From: Candidatus Competibacteraceae bacterium
Lineage (GTDB): Bacteria > Pseudomonadota > Gammaproteobacteria > Competibacterales > Competibacteraceae
DNA length: 64,000 nucleotides
Direction: 5' to 3'
NCBI GenBank assembly: GCA_003989085.1
Contig: RXIV01000005.1
Coordinates: 186,001 to 250,000, forward strand
Shown: one piece after another, positions 9,338 to 19,739 of the stretch
Layout of the letters: each line of letters begins with the position of its first letter
Position numbering within the stretch: position 1 is the first letter of the stretch
The notes under the pieces: model-generated
What the model saw: only the letters and a program-made list of their open reading frames with translations
What the model was told of the DNA's origin: nothing
Database searches by the model: none
Made by a program: the position numbers and the translations under genes

Positions 9338-12300
9338 GGCGCGACCTGCTCCGCCGCATCGACTGGCGTTGGGCCATGAAAGCGCCGGGCCAGCCGATCA
9401 AAAGCCAGGTAAATCACCGGGGTGGTGAACAGTGTCAGCGCCTGGCTGACGATGAGGCCGCCGACCATAGTCAGGCCCAGTGGTTGGCGCAGTTCAGACC
9501 CGACCCCGGAACCGAGCATCAGCGGCAATGCGCCGAGCAACGCCGCCAGTGTGGTCATCAGAATCGGTCGGAAGCGCAGCAGGCAGGCTTGATAGATCGC
9601 CTCTCGTGGTGTTTTACATTCCCGGCGTTCAGCGTCCAGAGCGAAATCGATCATCAGGATGGCGTTTTTCTTGACGATGCCGATCAGCAGGATGATGCCG
9701 ATGATGCCGATGATCCCCAGATCGACGCCCGACAACAGCAGCGCCAGCAATGCGCCGATGCCCGCCGAAGGCAGCGTCGAGAGAATCGTCAGGGGATGAA
9801 TGTAGCTCTCGTAAAGCACGCCCAGCACGATGTACATCGTGACCACAGCGGCGAGAATCAGCAGCAGCGTGTTGGACAGCGAGGCGCGAAACGCCAGCGC
9901 CGCACCCTGGAAGTTGGTCTGAACACTGGCGGGTAATCCGAGCTGTTGCTCAGCGGTTTCAATCGCGGCCACTGCATCGCCCAGTGACGCGCCCGGCGCT
10001 AGGTTGAACGAGATCGTCGCCGCCGGGAATTGACCGAGATGGTTGATCGCGAGCGGAGCATTTCGCTCGATCACCCGGGCGATGGCGCCGAGTGGAACCT
10101 GTTCGCCGGCGGCGGAGGCGACATAGAGACGATCCAGCGCCGCTGGCCCGCGCTGAAAATCAGGCTTCACTTCGAGCACGACCCGATACTGGTTCGACTG
10201 GGTAAAGATGGTCGAGACCAGACGTTGCCCGAAGGCGTTGTACAAGGCGTTATCAATCGCCGCCGGGGTAATGCCGAGCCGCCCGGCGGTGTCGCGGTCG
10301 ATCTGAACATAGGCTTGCAAACCCTGATTTTGCTGATCGCTGGCGACGTCTGCTAGTTGCGGCAACTGAGCAAGGCGCTCGACCAGACGGGGTGCCCAGA
10401 GTGCAAGTTCAGTGGGATTCGGATCTTCGACGGTGAATTGATACTGGGTGCGACTGACTCGATCTTCAATGGTCAGATCTTGTACCGGCTGAAGGAACAG
10501 GGCGATGCCGGGTACGTCCGCCAGCTTCGGTTGCAAGCGGCGAATGACGCCGACTGCGTCGGTGTCCCGTGCCGCCTTGGGTTTCAGGTTGATCAATAGC
10601 CGGCCACTGTTGAGCGTGGCGTTAACCCCATCGACGCCAATGAAAGACGAGAGACTGGCGACCGCGGGATCGGCCAGAACGACGCCGGCCAAGGCTTGCT
10701 GGCGCTCGGCCATAACTGCGAGGGAGGCCGTTTGCGGCCCTTCCGAAATGCCCAGGATCACGCCGGTATCCTGCACTGGAAAGAAGCCTTTAGGGACGAT
10801 GAGGTAGAGGGCGACGGTGAGCGCCAGGGTGGCGAACGCCACCAGCAGGGTCAAACCCTGCCGATCCAGCACCCAGCTCAGCAACCGGCCATAGCCGGCG
10901 ATCACCCGCTCAAAAAACCGACCGCTGGCTTGATAGAAGCGGCTTTGTTGCGTCTCCGGGGTATGGCGCAGCAGCCGGGCGCACATCATTGGCGTCAGGG
11001 TCAGCGAGACGACCGCCGAGATCAGAATCGCCACCGCCAAAGTGATCGCGAACTCCCGGAACAGCCGCCCCACTACATCACCCATGAACAGCAGCGGAAT
11101 CAGCACGGCGATGAGCGAAACGGTGAGTGAAATGATGGTGAAGCCGATCTGTTCAGCCCCTTTCAGCGCTGCCGCCAGCGGCGCTTCGCCGTCCTCGATG
11201 TAGCGGGCGATATTCTCAATGACCACAATCGCATCATCCACCACAAAGCCGGTGGCGATGGTGAGCGCCATCAAGGTCAGGTTGTTGATGCTAAAACCCG
11301 CCAGCACCATGACGCCAAAAGTGCCGACCAGTGACAGCGGTACAGCGACGCTGGGAATGAGGGTGGCCGGGACAGTGCGCAGGAACAGGAAGATCACCAT
11401 CACCACCAGCGCGATCGCGAGCAGCAGCTCAAACTGCACATCCTGCACCGAGGCCCGGATGGTGAAAGTGCGGTCAGTCAGCACCGTGACTTCGACCGAT
11501 GCCGGCAGGCTGGCAGTGAGCTGCGGCAGCAATTGACGGATCCGGTCCACCACATCAATGACGTTGGCTCCCGGCTGGCGCTGGATATTGACGATCAGCG
11601 CCGGCGATTGGTTAGCCCATGCCGCCAACCGGACATTCTCAGCGCCGTCCACGACATCGGCGACATCGGTGATCCGTACTGGTGCGCCGTTACGGTAGGC
11701 AATGATCAGCCGGCGGTAGTCGTCAGCGGACTTCAACTGATCGTTGGCGTCGATGGTCGAGGCGCGGGCGGGTCCATCGAAGCTGCCTTTGGCCTGATTG
11801 ACATTGCCATTGGCAATCGCGATGCGGACATCCTCCAGATTCAGGCCGTAAGCGGCGAGCGTGGTGGGATTAGCCTGCACCCGGACGGCAGGCCGCTGAC
11901 CGCCGCTGAGCGTCACCAGGCCAACGCCGGGCAGTTGCGAGATTTTCTGCGCCAGCCGGGTATCGACCAGATCCTGCACTTTCGGTAGCGATAGGGTTTG
12001 CGAGGTAACAGCGAGGGTGAGGATCGGCGCGTCGGCGGGATTGACCTTGCTGTAGATCGGTGGGGCGGGCAAATCTACGGGCAGGAAGCTGGTTGCGGCG
12101 TTGATCGCCGCCTGGACTTCCTGCTCGGCGATATCCAGGCTGAGATCAAGGCTGAATTGCAGGGTGATGACGGAAGCCCCGCCCGAACTGGTGGACGACA
12201 TCCGGTTCAGGCCCGGCATCTGGCCGAATTGCCGTTCGAGCGGCGCGGTGATGGACGAGGTGATGACGTCCGGGCTGGCCCCCGGATAGAAGGTGGCGAT

Positions 12301-12438
12301 CTGAATGGTGGGGTAGTCGACCTGCGGCAGCGCCGAAATGGGCAGAACCCGATAGGCCAGGATACCGGCCAACAGGATCGCCACCATGAGCAGCGAGGTC
12401 GCCACGGGTCGCAGGATGAAGGGGCGCGACGGGTTCAA
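9334..12438 (-). CDS. mdtB: RND multidrug efflux permease, MdtB/MuxB type (TTG start)
   Basis: First of two paralogous RND permeases, 1034 residues from the chosen start. It has the HAE-1 signatures [36 protein letters not shown] and [18 protein letters not shown]. The start is TTG at 12438, directly followed by AACCCGTCGCG and preceded by GGGGGAGAGAGGGGAC. This leaves a 43-nt gap to the fusion-protein gene and gives the same length as its paralogue. A longer frame reaching 12591 would overlap the upstream gene by 110 nt and add about 50 residues with no family counterpart. It is coupled to mdtC by a 4-nt overlap. Confidence 0.92.
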   Translation of the reverse strand: MNPSRPFILRPVATSLLMVAILLAGILAYRVLPISALPQVDYPTIQIATFYPGASPDVITSSITAPLERQFGQMPGLNRMSSTSSGGASVITLQFSLDLSLDIAEQEVQAAINAATSFLPVDLPAPPIYSKVNPADAPILTLAVTSQTLSLPKVQDLVDTRLAQKISQLPGVGLVTLSGGQRPAVRVQANPTTLAAYGLNLEDVRIAIANGNVNQAKGSFDGPARASTIDANDQLKSADDYRRLIIAYRNGAPVRITDVADVVDGAENVRLAAWANQSPALIVNIQRQPGANVIDVVDRIRQLLPQLTASLPASVEVTVLTDRTFTIRASVQDVQFELLLAIALVVMVIFLFLRTVPATLIPSVAVPLSLVGTFGVMVLAGFSINNLTLMALTIATGFVVDDAIVVIENIARYIEDGEAPLAAALKGAEQIGFTIISLTVSLIAVLIPLLFMGDVVGRLFREFAITLAVAILISAVVSLTLTPMMCARLLRHTPETQQSRFYQASGRFFERVIAGYGRLLSWVLDRQGLTLLVAFATLALTVALYLIVPKGFFPVQDTGVILGISEGPQTASLAVMAERQQALAGVVLADPAVASLSSFIGVDGVNATLNSGRLLINLKPKAARDTDAVGVIRRLQPKLADVPGIALFLQPVQDLTIEDRVSRTQYQFTVEDPNPTELALWAPRLVERLAQLPQLADVASDQQNQGLQAYVQIDRDTAGRLGITPAAIDNALYNAFGQRLVSTIFTQSNQYRVVLEVKPDFQRGPAALDRLYVASAAGEQVPLGAIARVIERNAPLAINHLGQFPAATISFNLAPGASLGDAVAAIETAEQQLGLPASVQTNFQGAALAFRASLSNTLLLILAAVVTMYIVLGVLYESYIHPLTILSTLPSAGIGALLALLLSGVDLGIIGIIGIILLIGIVKKNAILMIDFALDAERRECKTPREAIYQACLLRFRPILMTTLAALLGALPLMLGSGVGSELRQPLGLTMVGGLIVSQALTLFTTPVIYLAFDRLARRFHGPTPVDAAEQVAP

Positions 12439-12481
12439 GTCCCCTCTCTCCCCCAACAGGTGGGGAAGTAAATCAGCGTTT

Positions 12482-13753
12482 TCACTCGGCGCTCCGCCGC
12501 TGGCGCGGGTTCTTGGCGCTGCCTTCGTGTGGCGGTGGTTGGCTTGGCTCGCCGGCAGCCGGCTGAGCCGTGGGCAGCTCGACTCGCGCACCTTCGCGCA
12601 GCTTGTCGGCTCCGTCCACCACCACCTGCTCGCCGGGCGTCAAGCCACTGTCCACTACCACCCGTTCGCCTTCCACTGCTCCCAGCTTGACCGGACGCAC
12701 GGTGACCGTCTGGTTGTCCTTCACCACATAGACGAAAGTCCCCGGCGTACCCCGCTGGATTGCTGCGCCGGGGATCACGGTTGCGCCCCGCACGGTATCT
12801 ACCCGCAGCCGGATATTGACAAACTGGTTTGGGAACAGCGTGTTATCGTCGTTGGCAAACCGGGCTTTCAGCTTAATCGTACCGGTGGCGACATCGATCA
12901 GGTTATCCACGGTCGTTAGCGTTCCCGAGGCCAGTCGGATGAGTCCTTCCCGGTCGTAAGCCTCGACCGCCAGCGGTTCTCCCACCCGCAGTCGCGCCAT
13001 GACGGCGGGCAGGTTGCTTTCGGGGATCGAGAAGATGACCGCAATCGGCTGCATTTGGGTGATGACGACGAGGCCATTCGTGTCGCTGGGATGGACGATG
13101 TTGCCTGGATCGATCTGGCGTAAGCCAAGGCGGCCACTGATCGGGGCAGTGATGCGGCTGTAGTCGAGCTGCAACTTCGCGCCCTCGATCTGCCCCTGAT
13201 CAGCCTTCACAGCGCCTTCGTACTGCCGAACCAGCGCTTCTTGGGTATCCAGTTGCTGTTTGGCGATGGAATCCTGGGCCAGCAGAGTGCGGTAGCGTTC
13301 GACATCAAGGCGGGCGTTCTTGAGCAGCGCCTGGTCACGCGCCATTTGTCCCTCGGCCTGGGTCAACTGCACCTGAAAGGGACGAGGATCGATCTCAGCC
13401 AGTAGTTCTCCGGCCTTGACGCTTTGCCCTTCGCTGAACTGCACACGCAGTAATTGGCCGTCGACCCGTGATTTCACTGTGACCGTGTTGAGCGAGGTCA
13501 CAGCGCCCAGACCGTTCAGATAGACGTTGATGTCTTCGGTGGTGACCGGCGCGGCAGCGACCGGAGTCGCACGGGTGGACGGGTTCGCGCCGCGCCGACC
13601 GTCGTTACGGGCCGGAGGATCGCGGCGGGCCAGGATTTTCCCGCCGAATTCCTGAAACAGATAGAATCCGCCCACCCCGATAAGGGCCAGCAAGACGATC
13701 CAAAAGACGAAGCGGCGAATAATTCCTCCTATCCCCTGCATTGATTCCGACAT
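12482..13753 (-). CDS. mdtA: RND efflux periplasmic adaptor (membrane fusion protein), MdtA type
   Basis: Adaptor that links the RND permeases to the outer-membrane channel, 423 residues. There is one N-terminal membrane anchor (about residues 12-30). A low-complexity Arg/Pro/Ala linker follows. Next come a biotinyl-lipoyl half-motif ([23 protein letters not shown]), an alpha-hairpin (about 120-190), the second lipoyl half ([19 protein letters not shown]), a beta-barrel domain and a C-terminal MP domain ending in a Pro/Ser-rich basic tail. It is the first gene of the operon; 34 bp separate its start from the ABC ATPase gene upstream on the same strand, so co-transcription from further upstream is possible. 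Confidence 0.92.
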   Translation of the reverse strand: MSESMQGIGGIIRRFVFWIVLLALIGVGGFYLFQEFGGKILARRDPPARNDGRRGANPSTRATPVAAAPVTTEDINVYLNGLGAVTSLNTVTVKSRVDGQLLRVQFSEGQSVKAGELLAEIDPRPFQVQLTQAEGQMARDQALLKNARLDVERYRTLLAQDSIAKQQLDTQEALVRQYEGAVKADQGQIEGAKLQLDYSRITAPISGRLGLRQIDPGNIVHPSDTNGLVVITQMQPIAVIFSIPESNLPAVMARLRVGEPLAVEAYDREGLIRLASGTLTTVDNLIDVATGTIKLKARFANDDNTLFPNQFVNIRLRVDTVRGATVIPGAAIQRGTPGTFVYVVKDNQTVTVRPVKLGAVEGERVVVDSGLTPGEQVVVDGADKLREGARVELPTAQPAAGEPSQPPPHEGSAKNPRQRRSAE

Positions 13754-13787
13754 GTTCTACTCGCTTTTGTGGCTTTTTACCGCTTCG

Positions 13788-15074
13788 TTACTCGCCTGGA
13801 TTCTCGGCGCTGAACACACCAGTGTCGTAATCGTAGGCGAATAGCTCAGCGTAACGGCCCCAGTCGATGATGACCTGCAACACCCGTTCGGCCTCGTCTT
13901 CACTGAGCTGATCCTCCAGCTCGCCTAGAAAGCGGTTTTCCGGGGCGCGCTGGTTGGGTCGTTCGTCGATCACCCGGCAGATATGTCCGGCCAGCGGCAC
14001 GCGTCGCAATAGATGCTCGCCAAAAATCATCTTGCGCCGCTGAATATCGGCATCCAAAAAAGCCTGGCCGTGCAGACTCAGGCGAATATCACCGCCCGCA
14101 ACTTGGGCGAAATCCAGTAATTGCAGCGCCTCGATCAGTGGTAACAGATCGTTTACCGCCAATTCCAGCGCATCGGCCAGCGCAGGCAGATCGGCGCGGC
14201 CCTGATGAGTCGGATGGTTGATCTCATCCAGTACGCCCAACAGCTGGGCGACGTGTGCTGACGGCAGCCGGTGACTGATGCCGCTGGCCTGCGGTTCGCC
14301 TGCCGTAGCGGTCATGATTTCGTAGATACGCTCCACCAGCCGTCGGAACCCTGGCGCGGTGTGATCGCGGGGGTGCTTCAGGGTAATCGGTAATTCCGCC
14401 TTCACCCGGCCCGGATTATTGTCCAGGATCACGATCCGGTCGGCGATCATCAGCACCTCTTCGATGCTATGCGACACCATCAGAATGGCGCGGGTCGGAA
14501 TTTGTCGCTCCAGCCACAAATCCAGCAGGTCGCCGCGCAAGGTTTCCGAAGTCGGCACATCCAGGGCGGAAAACGCTTCGTCCATCAGCAGCACATCAGG
14601 ATTGACCACCAAGGCGCGGGCGAAACCGACCCGCTGGCGCATTCCGCCGGACAGTTCCTTGGGATAGGCCGACTCAAAGCCGTCCAGCCCAATCAGATCG
14701 ATCACCGCCAGCGCCCGCTTGCGCCGCTCCGCCATCAGGATACCCTGCGCCTCCAGTCCCAGTTCTACGTTTTCCAGCACGGTCAGCCACGGAAACAGGC
14801 CGAAGGTCTGGAACACCATGCTGACGCCCGCCACTGGCCTGGTCACTGGCTGGCCCCGGTACAGGACCTGGCCGGTGCTGGCCGGAGTCAGGCCGCAGAT
14901 GATCCGCAGCAGCGTGGATTTGCCGCAGCCGGAGCGGCCCAGCATCGCGACGATTTCGCCGGGACGCAAGCTGAAGTTGATGTCGTCGAGCACCACGATA
15001 TCCTCATGGTGGTCGGTCGAGACAAAATGTTTGCTGACCCGGCGCAGCTCGATTAAGGCTTCAGCGTCGCTCAT
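13788..15074 (-). CDS. NitT/TauT-type ABC transporter ATPase with C-terminal AAA-associated domain
   Basis: ATP-binding subunit for a nitrate/sulfonate/bicarbonate-like importer. It has Walker A GRSGCGKST, a Q-loop in VFQTFGLFP, signature LSGGMRQR, Walker B VLLMDEAFSALD and an H-loop in MVSHSIEE. At 428 residues it is about 170 longer than a plain ATPase. The extra part (from about residue 265) contains the region found in AAA-associated ABC ATPases of this subfamily, which may sense a ligand or state. GAGGAGA lies nine bases upstream of ATG 15074. It is 12 bp downstream of the double permease gene with which it surely works. No periplasmic binding protein is encoded nearby, so the substrate is unknown. 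Confidence 0.9.
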   Translation of the reverse strand: MSDAEALIELRRVSKHFVSTDHHEDIVVLDDINFSLRPGEIVAMLGRSGCGKSTLLRIICGLTPASTGQVLYRGQPVTRPVAGVSMVFQTFGLFPWLTVLENVELGLEAQGILMAERRKRALAVIDLIGLDGFESAYPKELSGGMRQRVGFARALVVNPDVLLMDEAFSALDVPTSETLRGDLLDLWLERQIPTRAILMVSHSIEEVLMIADRIVILDNNPGRVKAELPITLKHPRDHTAPGFRRLVERIYEIMTATAGEPQASGISHRLPSAHVAQLLGVLDEINHPTHQGRADLPALADALELAVNDLLPLIEALQLLDFAQVAGGDIRLSLHGQAFLDADIQRRKMIFGEHLLRRVPLAGHICRVIDERPNQRAPENRFLGELEDQLSEDEAERVLQVIIDWGRYAELFAYDYDTGVFSAENPGE

Positions 15075-15086
15075 TGCGGACTCTCC

Positions 15087-16829
15087 TCAATCCAATGCCA
15101 AGCGCCGCTGGGCAAAGGCGTACAGACGTTTCCAGAACAGACGATTAAACAGCACCACATACAGGCTCATTACTGCGATGCCCAACGCTACCCGGGGATG
15201 ATCGCCTTGAATGGTCTGCTGGGCGATGTAGGCGCCGATGCCGCTGGCGACCAGGGTGGTCGAACCCCAATTGGCGACTTCAGCCACCACACTGGCGTTC
15301 CAGGCGCCGCCAGAAGCGGTCAGACCACCGGTGAGATAGGATGGGAATACCGCTGGCAATAGCACCCGCCGCCACCGCAGCCAGCCCTGCAAACCCAGAT
15401 TGGCGGCAGCTTCCTTGAGATCGCTGGGCAGAGCGGCCGCCCCGGCGATGACATTGAACAGGATGTACCATTGCGTACCCAGGATCATCAGCGGGCTGAG
15501 CCAGATTTCCGGGTTGAGCTGGTGGAGGGCGATGAACGATACCACCACCGGAAACAGCAGATTGGCCGGGAACGCCGACAGGAACAGCGCCAGTGGCTGA
15601 ACCCGCTGCGCCAGCCGTGGCCGTAGGCCGATCCAGATGCCGATGGGAATCCAGATCAGGCTGGCCAGCGCGGTCAGGATTACAACTCGCACCAGCGTGT
15701 ACAACCCCAGCAGAAAGACATGGGCGACTTCGGCGTCATCAGCTTCGGTCAGCACGAAACGGGTGAGCGAGACGATGCTGGCGACCGCCGCGCCGCTTAA
15801 CAGCACCATCCATAAATAGTCAAGCCACGGGTCCACCCGCCGCCAGTCCCGCAGCTTGGGCAAGGGCAGGCGAAAGGTCGGTCGCCGGGGTGCGAACGGC
15901 CGCAGCCGTTCCCACAGCCAAACCGGCAGCGCCAGCACCATTCTTGGCAATCTGGCCCGCCGCAGCAGCTCCAGAAACCACGATTGCGGTGGCTCCTGGC
16001 TTTCGGCGAACTCGAACTTGAATTTGTCAGCCCAGGCGACCAGTGGCCGGAATAGCAGTTGATCGGTGATCAGAATCACGGCCAGCATGGCGAGAATGGC
16101 GTAGCCGACCGCTGTCAGATCGCGGTGGTCAATGGCGACGGCGATGTAGGAGCCAATGCCTGGCAACAGCACCGTTTGGTCCGAAATCGTAATCGCTTCC
16201 GAGGCGACTACGAAGAACCAGCCGCCGGAGACCGACATCATGGTGTTCCAGACCAGCCCCGGCATGGCGTAGGGCAGTTCCAGCTTCCAGAACCGCTGCC
16301 AGGCCGAGAGTTGGAACAGGTTGGCAACCTGGTATAGCTCCTTGGGCAGCATCCGTAGCGAATAATAAAAGCTGAACGCCATATTCCAGGCTTGCGAGGT
16401 GAAGATGGCGAAGATAGCCGCACATTCCGGTCCCAGCAGGCTGCCCGGAAACAGGTGGACGAACCAGAGTACGGTGATCGACAGAAAACCTAGAACCGGC
16501 ACCGATTGCAGGATATCCAGCAAGGGGATCAGGATTTGTTCCGCCCGGCGACTGCTGACGGCGAGCTTGGCGTAGATGAAGGTAAACAGCAGGGAACACA
16601 GCAGCGCGATCCCCATCCGCAGGGTGGTGCGCAGGGCGTATTCCGGTAGCACGGATGGATCGAGCGAAATCGGGAGTTGTTCACCGAATGCATAAGGTAC
16701 GGCCATGCGATGACCGCCCCAAGCCAGCAGGAACAAACCACCGAACACCAGCGGCAGCAGCAGGATGTCCCAACGGTTGGGCAGGCGCAATCCGGCTAAA
16801 ATGGCTGGCGAGGGGAATGGATTACGCAT
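15087..16829 (-). CDS. double ABC transporter permease (two fused NitT/TauT permease modules)
   Basis: Inner-membrane permease of 580 residues containing two complete BPD_transp_1 modules, in effect a fused permease dimer. Each half has the coupling-helix EAA-type segment: ELYQVANLFQLSAWQRFWKL with PYAMPGL in the first half, and DLKEAAANLGLQGWLRWRRV with LPAVFPSYL in the second. The halves are joined by a basic, Pro-rich cytoplasmic linker (about residues 290-325). It pairs with the ATPase gene 12 bp downstream. In this subfamily the fused permease and extended ATPase often occur without a dedicated binding protein, as here. ATG 16829 has only a weak upstream site. Confidence 0.9.
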   Translation of the reverse strand: MRNPFPSPAILAGLRLPNRWDILLLPLVFGGLFLLAWGGHRMAVPYAFGEQLPISLDPSVLPEYALRTTLRMGIALLCSLLFTFIYAKLAVSSRRAEQILIPLLDILQSVPVLGFLSITVLWFVHLFPGSLLGPECAAIFAIFTSQAWNMAFSFYYSLRMLPKELYQVANLFQLSAWQRFWKLELPYAMPGLVWNTMMSVSGGWFFVVASEAITISDQTVLLPGIGSYIAVAIDHRDLTAVGYAILAMLAVILITDQLLFRPLVAWADKFKFEFAESQEPPQSWFLELLRRARLPRMVLALPVWLWERLRPFAPRRPTFRLPLPKLRDWRRVDPWLDYLWMVLLSGAAVASIVSLTRFVLTEADDAEVAHVFLLGLYTLVRVVILTALASLIWIPIGIWIGLRPRLAQRVQPLALFLSAFPANLLFPVVVSFIALHQLNPEIWLSPLMILGTQWYILFNVIAGAAALPSDLKEAAANLGLQGWLRWRRVLLPAVFPSYLTGGLTASGGAWNASVVAEVANWGSTTLVASGIGAYIAQQTIQGDHPRVALGIAVMSLYVVLFNRLFWKRLYAFAQRRLALD

Positions 16830-16954
16830 TGGGGATCAGGCGGGCGATGGAGGGGGGCGGTTGCAAGAGTGATCGTTGTCGGCTTCCCCCATTTTGAGCC
16901 TCCAGCGGCAAGAGTTTGAAACTGGTGGAATGTCCGATTTCACCCGCGCATTAT

Positions 16955-16990
16955 AAAACGGCGGGCCGTTATAATGGCCCGCCATTTTCC
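16955..16990 (-). terminator. bidirectional intrinsic terminator between the permease and yfdX genes
   Basis: Stem GGCGGGCC (16960-16967) pairs perfectly with GGCCCGCC (16976-16983) around an 8-nt AT-rich loop. The minus-strand read-out is followed by GTTTTATA and the plus-strand read-out by ATTTTCC. On the minus strand it lies about 50 nt after the yfdX stop and insulates the transporter genes from it. Confidence 0.75.
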
Positions 16991-17030
16991 TCCATTCATA
17001 TATCAGGTTTCATCGACTGGACGCTACCGC

Positions 17031-17681
17031 CTACTTCTCCGGTTTGGGTGTATTCACCGGTTTTTCCTGCTTCGGCGAAGCTACCGCGTCATTCATGAAA
17101 CTCTGCGATTCGAGCACCCAACTATCCTCAGCTTTCTTCAGCGTCAGGTTGGCTTCGTAGTACTTGCCGCCGCTCAACAACTTCGCGGCTTCATCAACCG
17201 CCTTGGATGTTGCTTCAAGCGGCATGAAGACTGTCGTTAATGTCAGGCTCTCATCAGCCGGTACTAGCGCTGCGATAGCTTGTCGGGTTTCACCCTGTTT
17301 AAGATGCTTGTTGATCTCGTCGATATGCGACTTTTTCTCCGGGCTAAGGGTGAAATCGTCAGCGATGGTCAGGCGGGCGTCAATGGGGATCATTGGACCC
17401 GCATCACTTTTCTGCGACTTGATCGCCAGGTTGTCCACATCCTTGACCGTGGCGGCAAGAGAGACTTTCGCCTGATCGACCAGTTTCACCGCTTCCTCGG
17501 TGTGCCCATCGAAAATGGCAACCCGTGCTAGCAAAAGGCTATGAGCAGCTTTGGAACCCTCTTCCGACAGCCGGATCAGCAGTTTCTCGTGGGCGTTATG
17601 ATCTGCCGCTGCTAATACGGCCAGCGATAAGGAAACAAAAGTGGTGGCCATGATGGCCAGTAGCGTTTTGCGAATATTCAT
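17031..17681 (-). CDS. YfdX family periplasmic protein
   Basis: 216-residue exported protein of the YfdX family. The start at ATG 17681 has GGAGG six bases upstream. A cleavable signal peptide covers about residues 1-25 (KTLLAIMATTFVSLSLAVLAAAD). The mature part is a helical YfdX domain (HEKLLIRLSEEGSKAAHSLL, GHTEEAVKLVDQAK, KGETRQAIAAL-type repeats), ending in a Lys/Pro tail (QEKPVNTPKPEK). In E. coli yfdX belongs to an acid/EvgA-controlled locus, but its molecular role is unsettled and no such partners occur here. The gene stands alone: terminator downstream, 0.5 kb gap upstream. Confidence 0.85.
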   Translation of the reverse strand: MNIRKTLLAIMATTFVSLSLAVLAAADHNAHEKLLIRLSEEGSKAAHSLLLARVAIFDGHTEEAVKLVDQAKVSLAATVKDVDNLAIKSQKSDAGPMIPIDARLTIADDFTLSPEKKSHIDEINKHLKQGETRQAIAALVPADESLTLTTVFMPLEATSKAVDEAAKLLSGGKYYEANLTLKKAEDSWVLESQSFMNDAVASPKQEKPVNTPKPEK

Positions 17682-18185
17682 GCAACCTCCAGTGCATTGA
17701 ACGACGTGGGTCTTTAATTTATCCCACAAGATTATGAAATAGCAGGTACACTCCACCGCAACGGTGGAGTCAATGGCCGGCCAAGCCAAATTCAAGGCTT
17801 ATCCTCCTTAGTTATGCGTGTCATTTAGGTTACTGTAAGTGGTAGTACACTGAATTTTGGATACAACAACGACTAATTAACTGAATAATCAGTTAATTGA
17901 GGTGCGTCATATCCACGATAAAAGGACACTGCCCGCTTTACTTTGGTTCGGTGGTAGTTTTGGGCGACGTGGGCATAACATCCCTGATTGGCTTTGATGT
18001 CGCGTGACTGTGTTGAACCTCCTCAAACTAGAAGTTGAAGGATTGACAGCGAACCCGATTGGAAAATCCGTGGTAAAACCAATCCCTGGCGCTGGTCGTC
18101 TGTCAAGGCTTCACCAAAAACAGTGAAGCCGACCCGGATAGCAGTAGACCCGCCATATCCCTTCAGATTCCGATATGCTAACGCG
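17682..18185. promoter_or_regulatory. 504-bp divergent gap with two perfect palindromes
   Basis: No gene is supported between yfdX (minus) and the ECF-type permease (plus). Two perfect inverted repeats stand out. One is ACTCCACCG-CAA-CGGTGGAGT at 17750-17770, 69 bp upstream of yfdX. The other has arms AATTAACTGA and TCAGTTAATT around ATAA at 17875-17898. The second looks like an operator for a dimeric regulator; the first could be a hairpin in the yfdX leader. I could not assign -35/-10 elements with confidence. Confidence 0.5.
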
Positions 18186-18848
18186 ATGAACCTCACCGAT
18201 ACTCTGTTCGATAACGATCTGCTGTCGTTTGCCTACTTTCTCTGGGTGCTGATTGGGCTGAAAGCTTTGCGATTTGCGCCTTGGCGGTTGCTCTTGGCCA
18301 GTTCCCGGATCCAGCAGGTCTGGTTTGGGGCATCGCTGGCGCTATTTTTGCTGTGGAATTTTGAGGTCGGTGTTCGTCCGGCGCTCGGCTTTCATTTCCT
18401 GGGCGCGACCGTGTACGTTTTGATGTTCGGTTGGTCGCTGGCCGTGATTGGAGTCAGCTTAATCAGCGTAGCGGTGACCTTCATTCATGGCGATTGGGCG
18501 GCGCTGGCGATGAATGCGCTAATTTTGGGAATCGTGCCGGTTTCGACCAGTTACGGCGTCTACTGGCTGGTCCATCGTTACCTGCCTCGTCACTTGTTCA
18601 TCTACATTTTTCTATGCGCCTTCTTCAACGCTATGCTGGCCGCTGGTGCGGCGGTGCTGACGATGGCTGTGCTGCTGATTATGACCGAGACCTATACCGC
18701 TACCCGCATCAGTAACGAGTACTTGCCCTTTGCGCCACTCTACCTGTTCCCGGAAGGTCTGCTGAACGGCATGATCACCACGGCGTTGATTGGGGTGCGG
18801 CCCGACTGGCTGAAAACTTACGACGACGAGCTGTATCTGAAATCCTGA
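18186..18848 (+). CDS. energy-coupling-factor type permease (CbiM-like, COG3235-like)
   Basis: Integral membrane protein of 220 residues with about six hydrophobic helices. The N-terminus MNLTDTLFDNDLLSFAYFLW and the inner region HFLGATVYVLMFGWSLAVIG resemble the CbiM-related ECF permease family annotated in many Proteobacteria. The C-terminal FPEGLLNGMITTALIGVRPDWLKTYDDELYL is characteristic of that family. Such proteins are thought to form the substrate-specific part of uptake systems (cobalt/nickel-like in CbiM), but no ECF ATPase or T component is near. ATG 18186 is preferred over an in-frame ATG at 18123 because homologous proteins start with MN-x-T-D. Substrate is unknown; nickel would suit the hydrogenase genes 14 kb away but that is speculation. 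Confidence 0.8.
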   Translation: MNLTDTLFDNDLLSFAYFLWVLIGLKALRFAPWRLLLASSRIQQVWFGASLALFLLWNFEVGVRPALGFHFLGATVYVLMFGWSLAVIGVSLISVAVTFIHGDWAALAMNALILGIVPVSTSYGVYWLVHRYLPRHLFIYIFLCAFFNAMLAAGAAVLTMAVLLIMTETYTATRISNEYLPFAPLYLFPEGLLNGMITTALIGVRPDWLKTYDDELYLKS

Positions 18849-18908
18849 CGAGCGCCAAATCCAGTTTGGCACTGGCGACTTCGCGCTCATTAAAGACCAG
18901 AGGTAGGC

Positions 18909-19739
18909 GTGCTGGGAAAACTATTTGGCGCAGCATTTGGCTTCATGACGGGTGGGCCACTGGGCGCAGTGATGGGTGCGGCAGTTGGCCATGCTATTGA
19001 TCAGAACCGGCAGCCCTCGGCGACGGTGGACACGGGCAGTCGCGAAGCGGCGCAGCACGCTTTCAACGCGGCCGCTTTTCGGTTGATGGGTTATCTCGCC
19101 AAGGCCGGCGGCCGGGTTTCAGAACGGCATATTGCGGCGGCCCGCGCTATCATGGATCACCTGCATCTGAATGCCGCACAACGCCGTGCTGCCATCGACG
19201 GATTCACGGAAGGCAAACAGCCGGGATTCATGATGGATGCGGCTATTGACGCCTTTCATCGCGGCTGTCGCCAGCATCCCGCATTGTTGCAACAACTGCT
19301 GGAATTGCTGCTGAATGTCGCCTATGCCGATGGCGATCCGTCGCCATCCAGTTACGCCCGACTGGTCGCCATTGCGGAACGACTCGGCGTCGTCCGTTTG
19401 CAGTTTGAAGCCCTGCATACCCTGTTTCGCGCCCAACGCTGGGTGCAGCAATCGGGCACTGGCCCTGCCGGACCCCATGAACGGCATGAGTGGGAAGATC
19501 CCCGCCGGCGACCAGCTACGGCGGTTAATTCACTGAGTGAGGCGTACCGGGTGCTAGGTTTATCGAGCGACGCCAGCCCGGATCAAATCAAGCTGGCGTA
19601 TCGCCGATTGATCGGCAAGCACCACCCGGACAAGCTGAGCGCCAAGGGTCTTTCGCCGACCGAACTGGCGCAAGCCACCGAGAAAACCCGCGAACTGACT
19701 GCGGCTTACGAGCGAATCCGGGCGGCGCGAGGGCTTTGA
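18909..19739 (+). CDS. djlA: co-chaperone DjlA
   Basis: Membrane-anchored DnaJ-like co-chaperone, 276 residues, the expected size. The N-terminal glycine-rich membrane segment (KLFGAAFGFMTGGPLGAVMG) is followed by a TerB/DjlA domain (about 55-170, with RHIAAARAIMDHLHL and LLNVAYADGDPS). The C-terminal J domain (about 205-276) has YRVLGLSSDASPDQIK and the HPD triad in KHHPDKL. The start is GTG 18909 with AGAGG upstream. Its 3' end overlaps the convergent fnr gene by 34 nt. It stimulates DnaK at the inner membrane in known cases. Confidence 0.93.
   Translation: MLGKLFGAAFGFMTGGPLGAVMGAAVGHAIDQNRQPSATVDTGSREAAQHAFNAAAFRLMGYLAKAGGRVSERHIAAARAIMDHLHLNAAQRRAAIDGFTEGKQPGFMMDAAIDAFHRGCRQHPALLQQLLELLLNVAYADGDPSPSSYARLVAIAERLGVVRLQFEALHTLFRAQRWVQQSGTGPAGPHERHEWEDPRRRPATAVNSLSEAYRVLGLSSDASPDQIKLAYRRLIGKHHPDKLSAKGLSPTELAQATEKTRELTAAYERIRAARGL

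Noticed and set aside
12439-12591. Upstream extension of the MdtB-type permease
   Set aside because: It overlaps the mdtA coding region and adds residues absent from the family; TTG 12438 has a purine-rich site and matches the paralogue's length.
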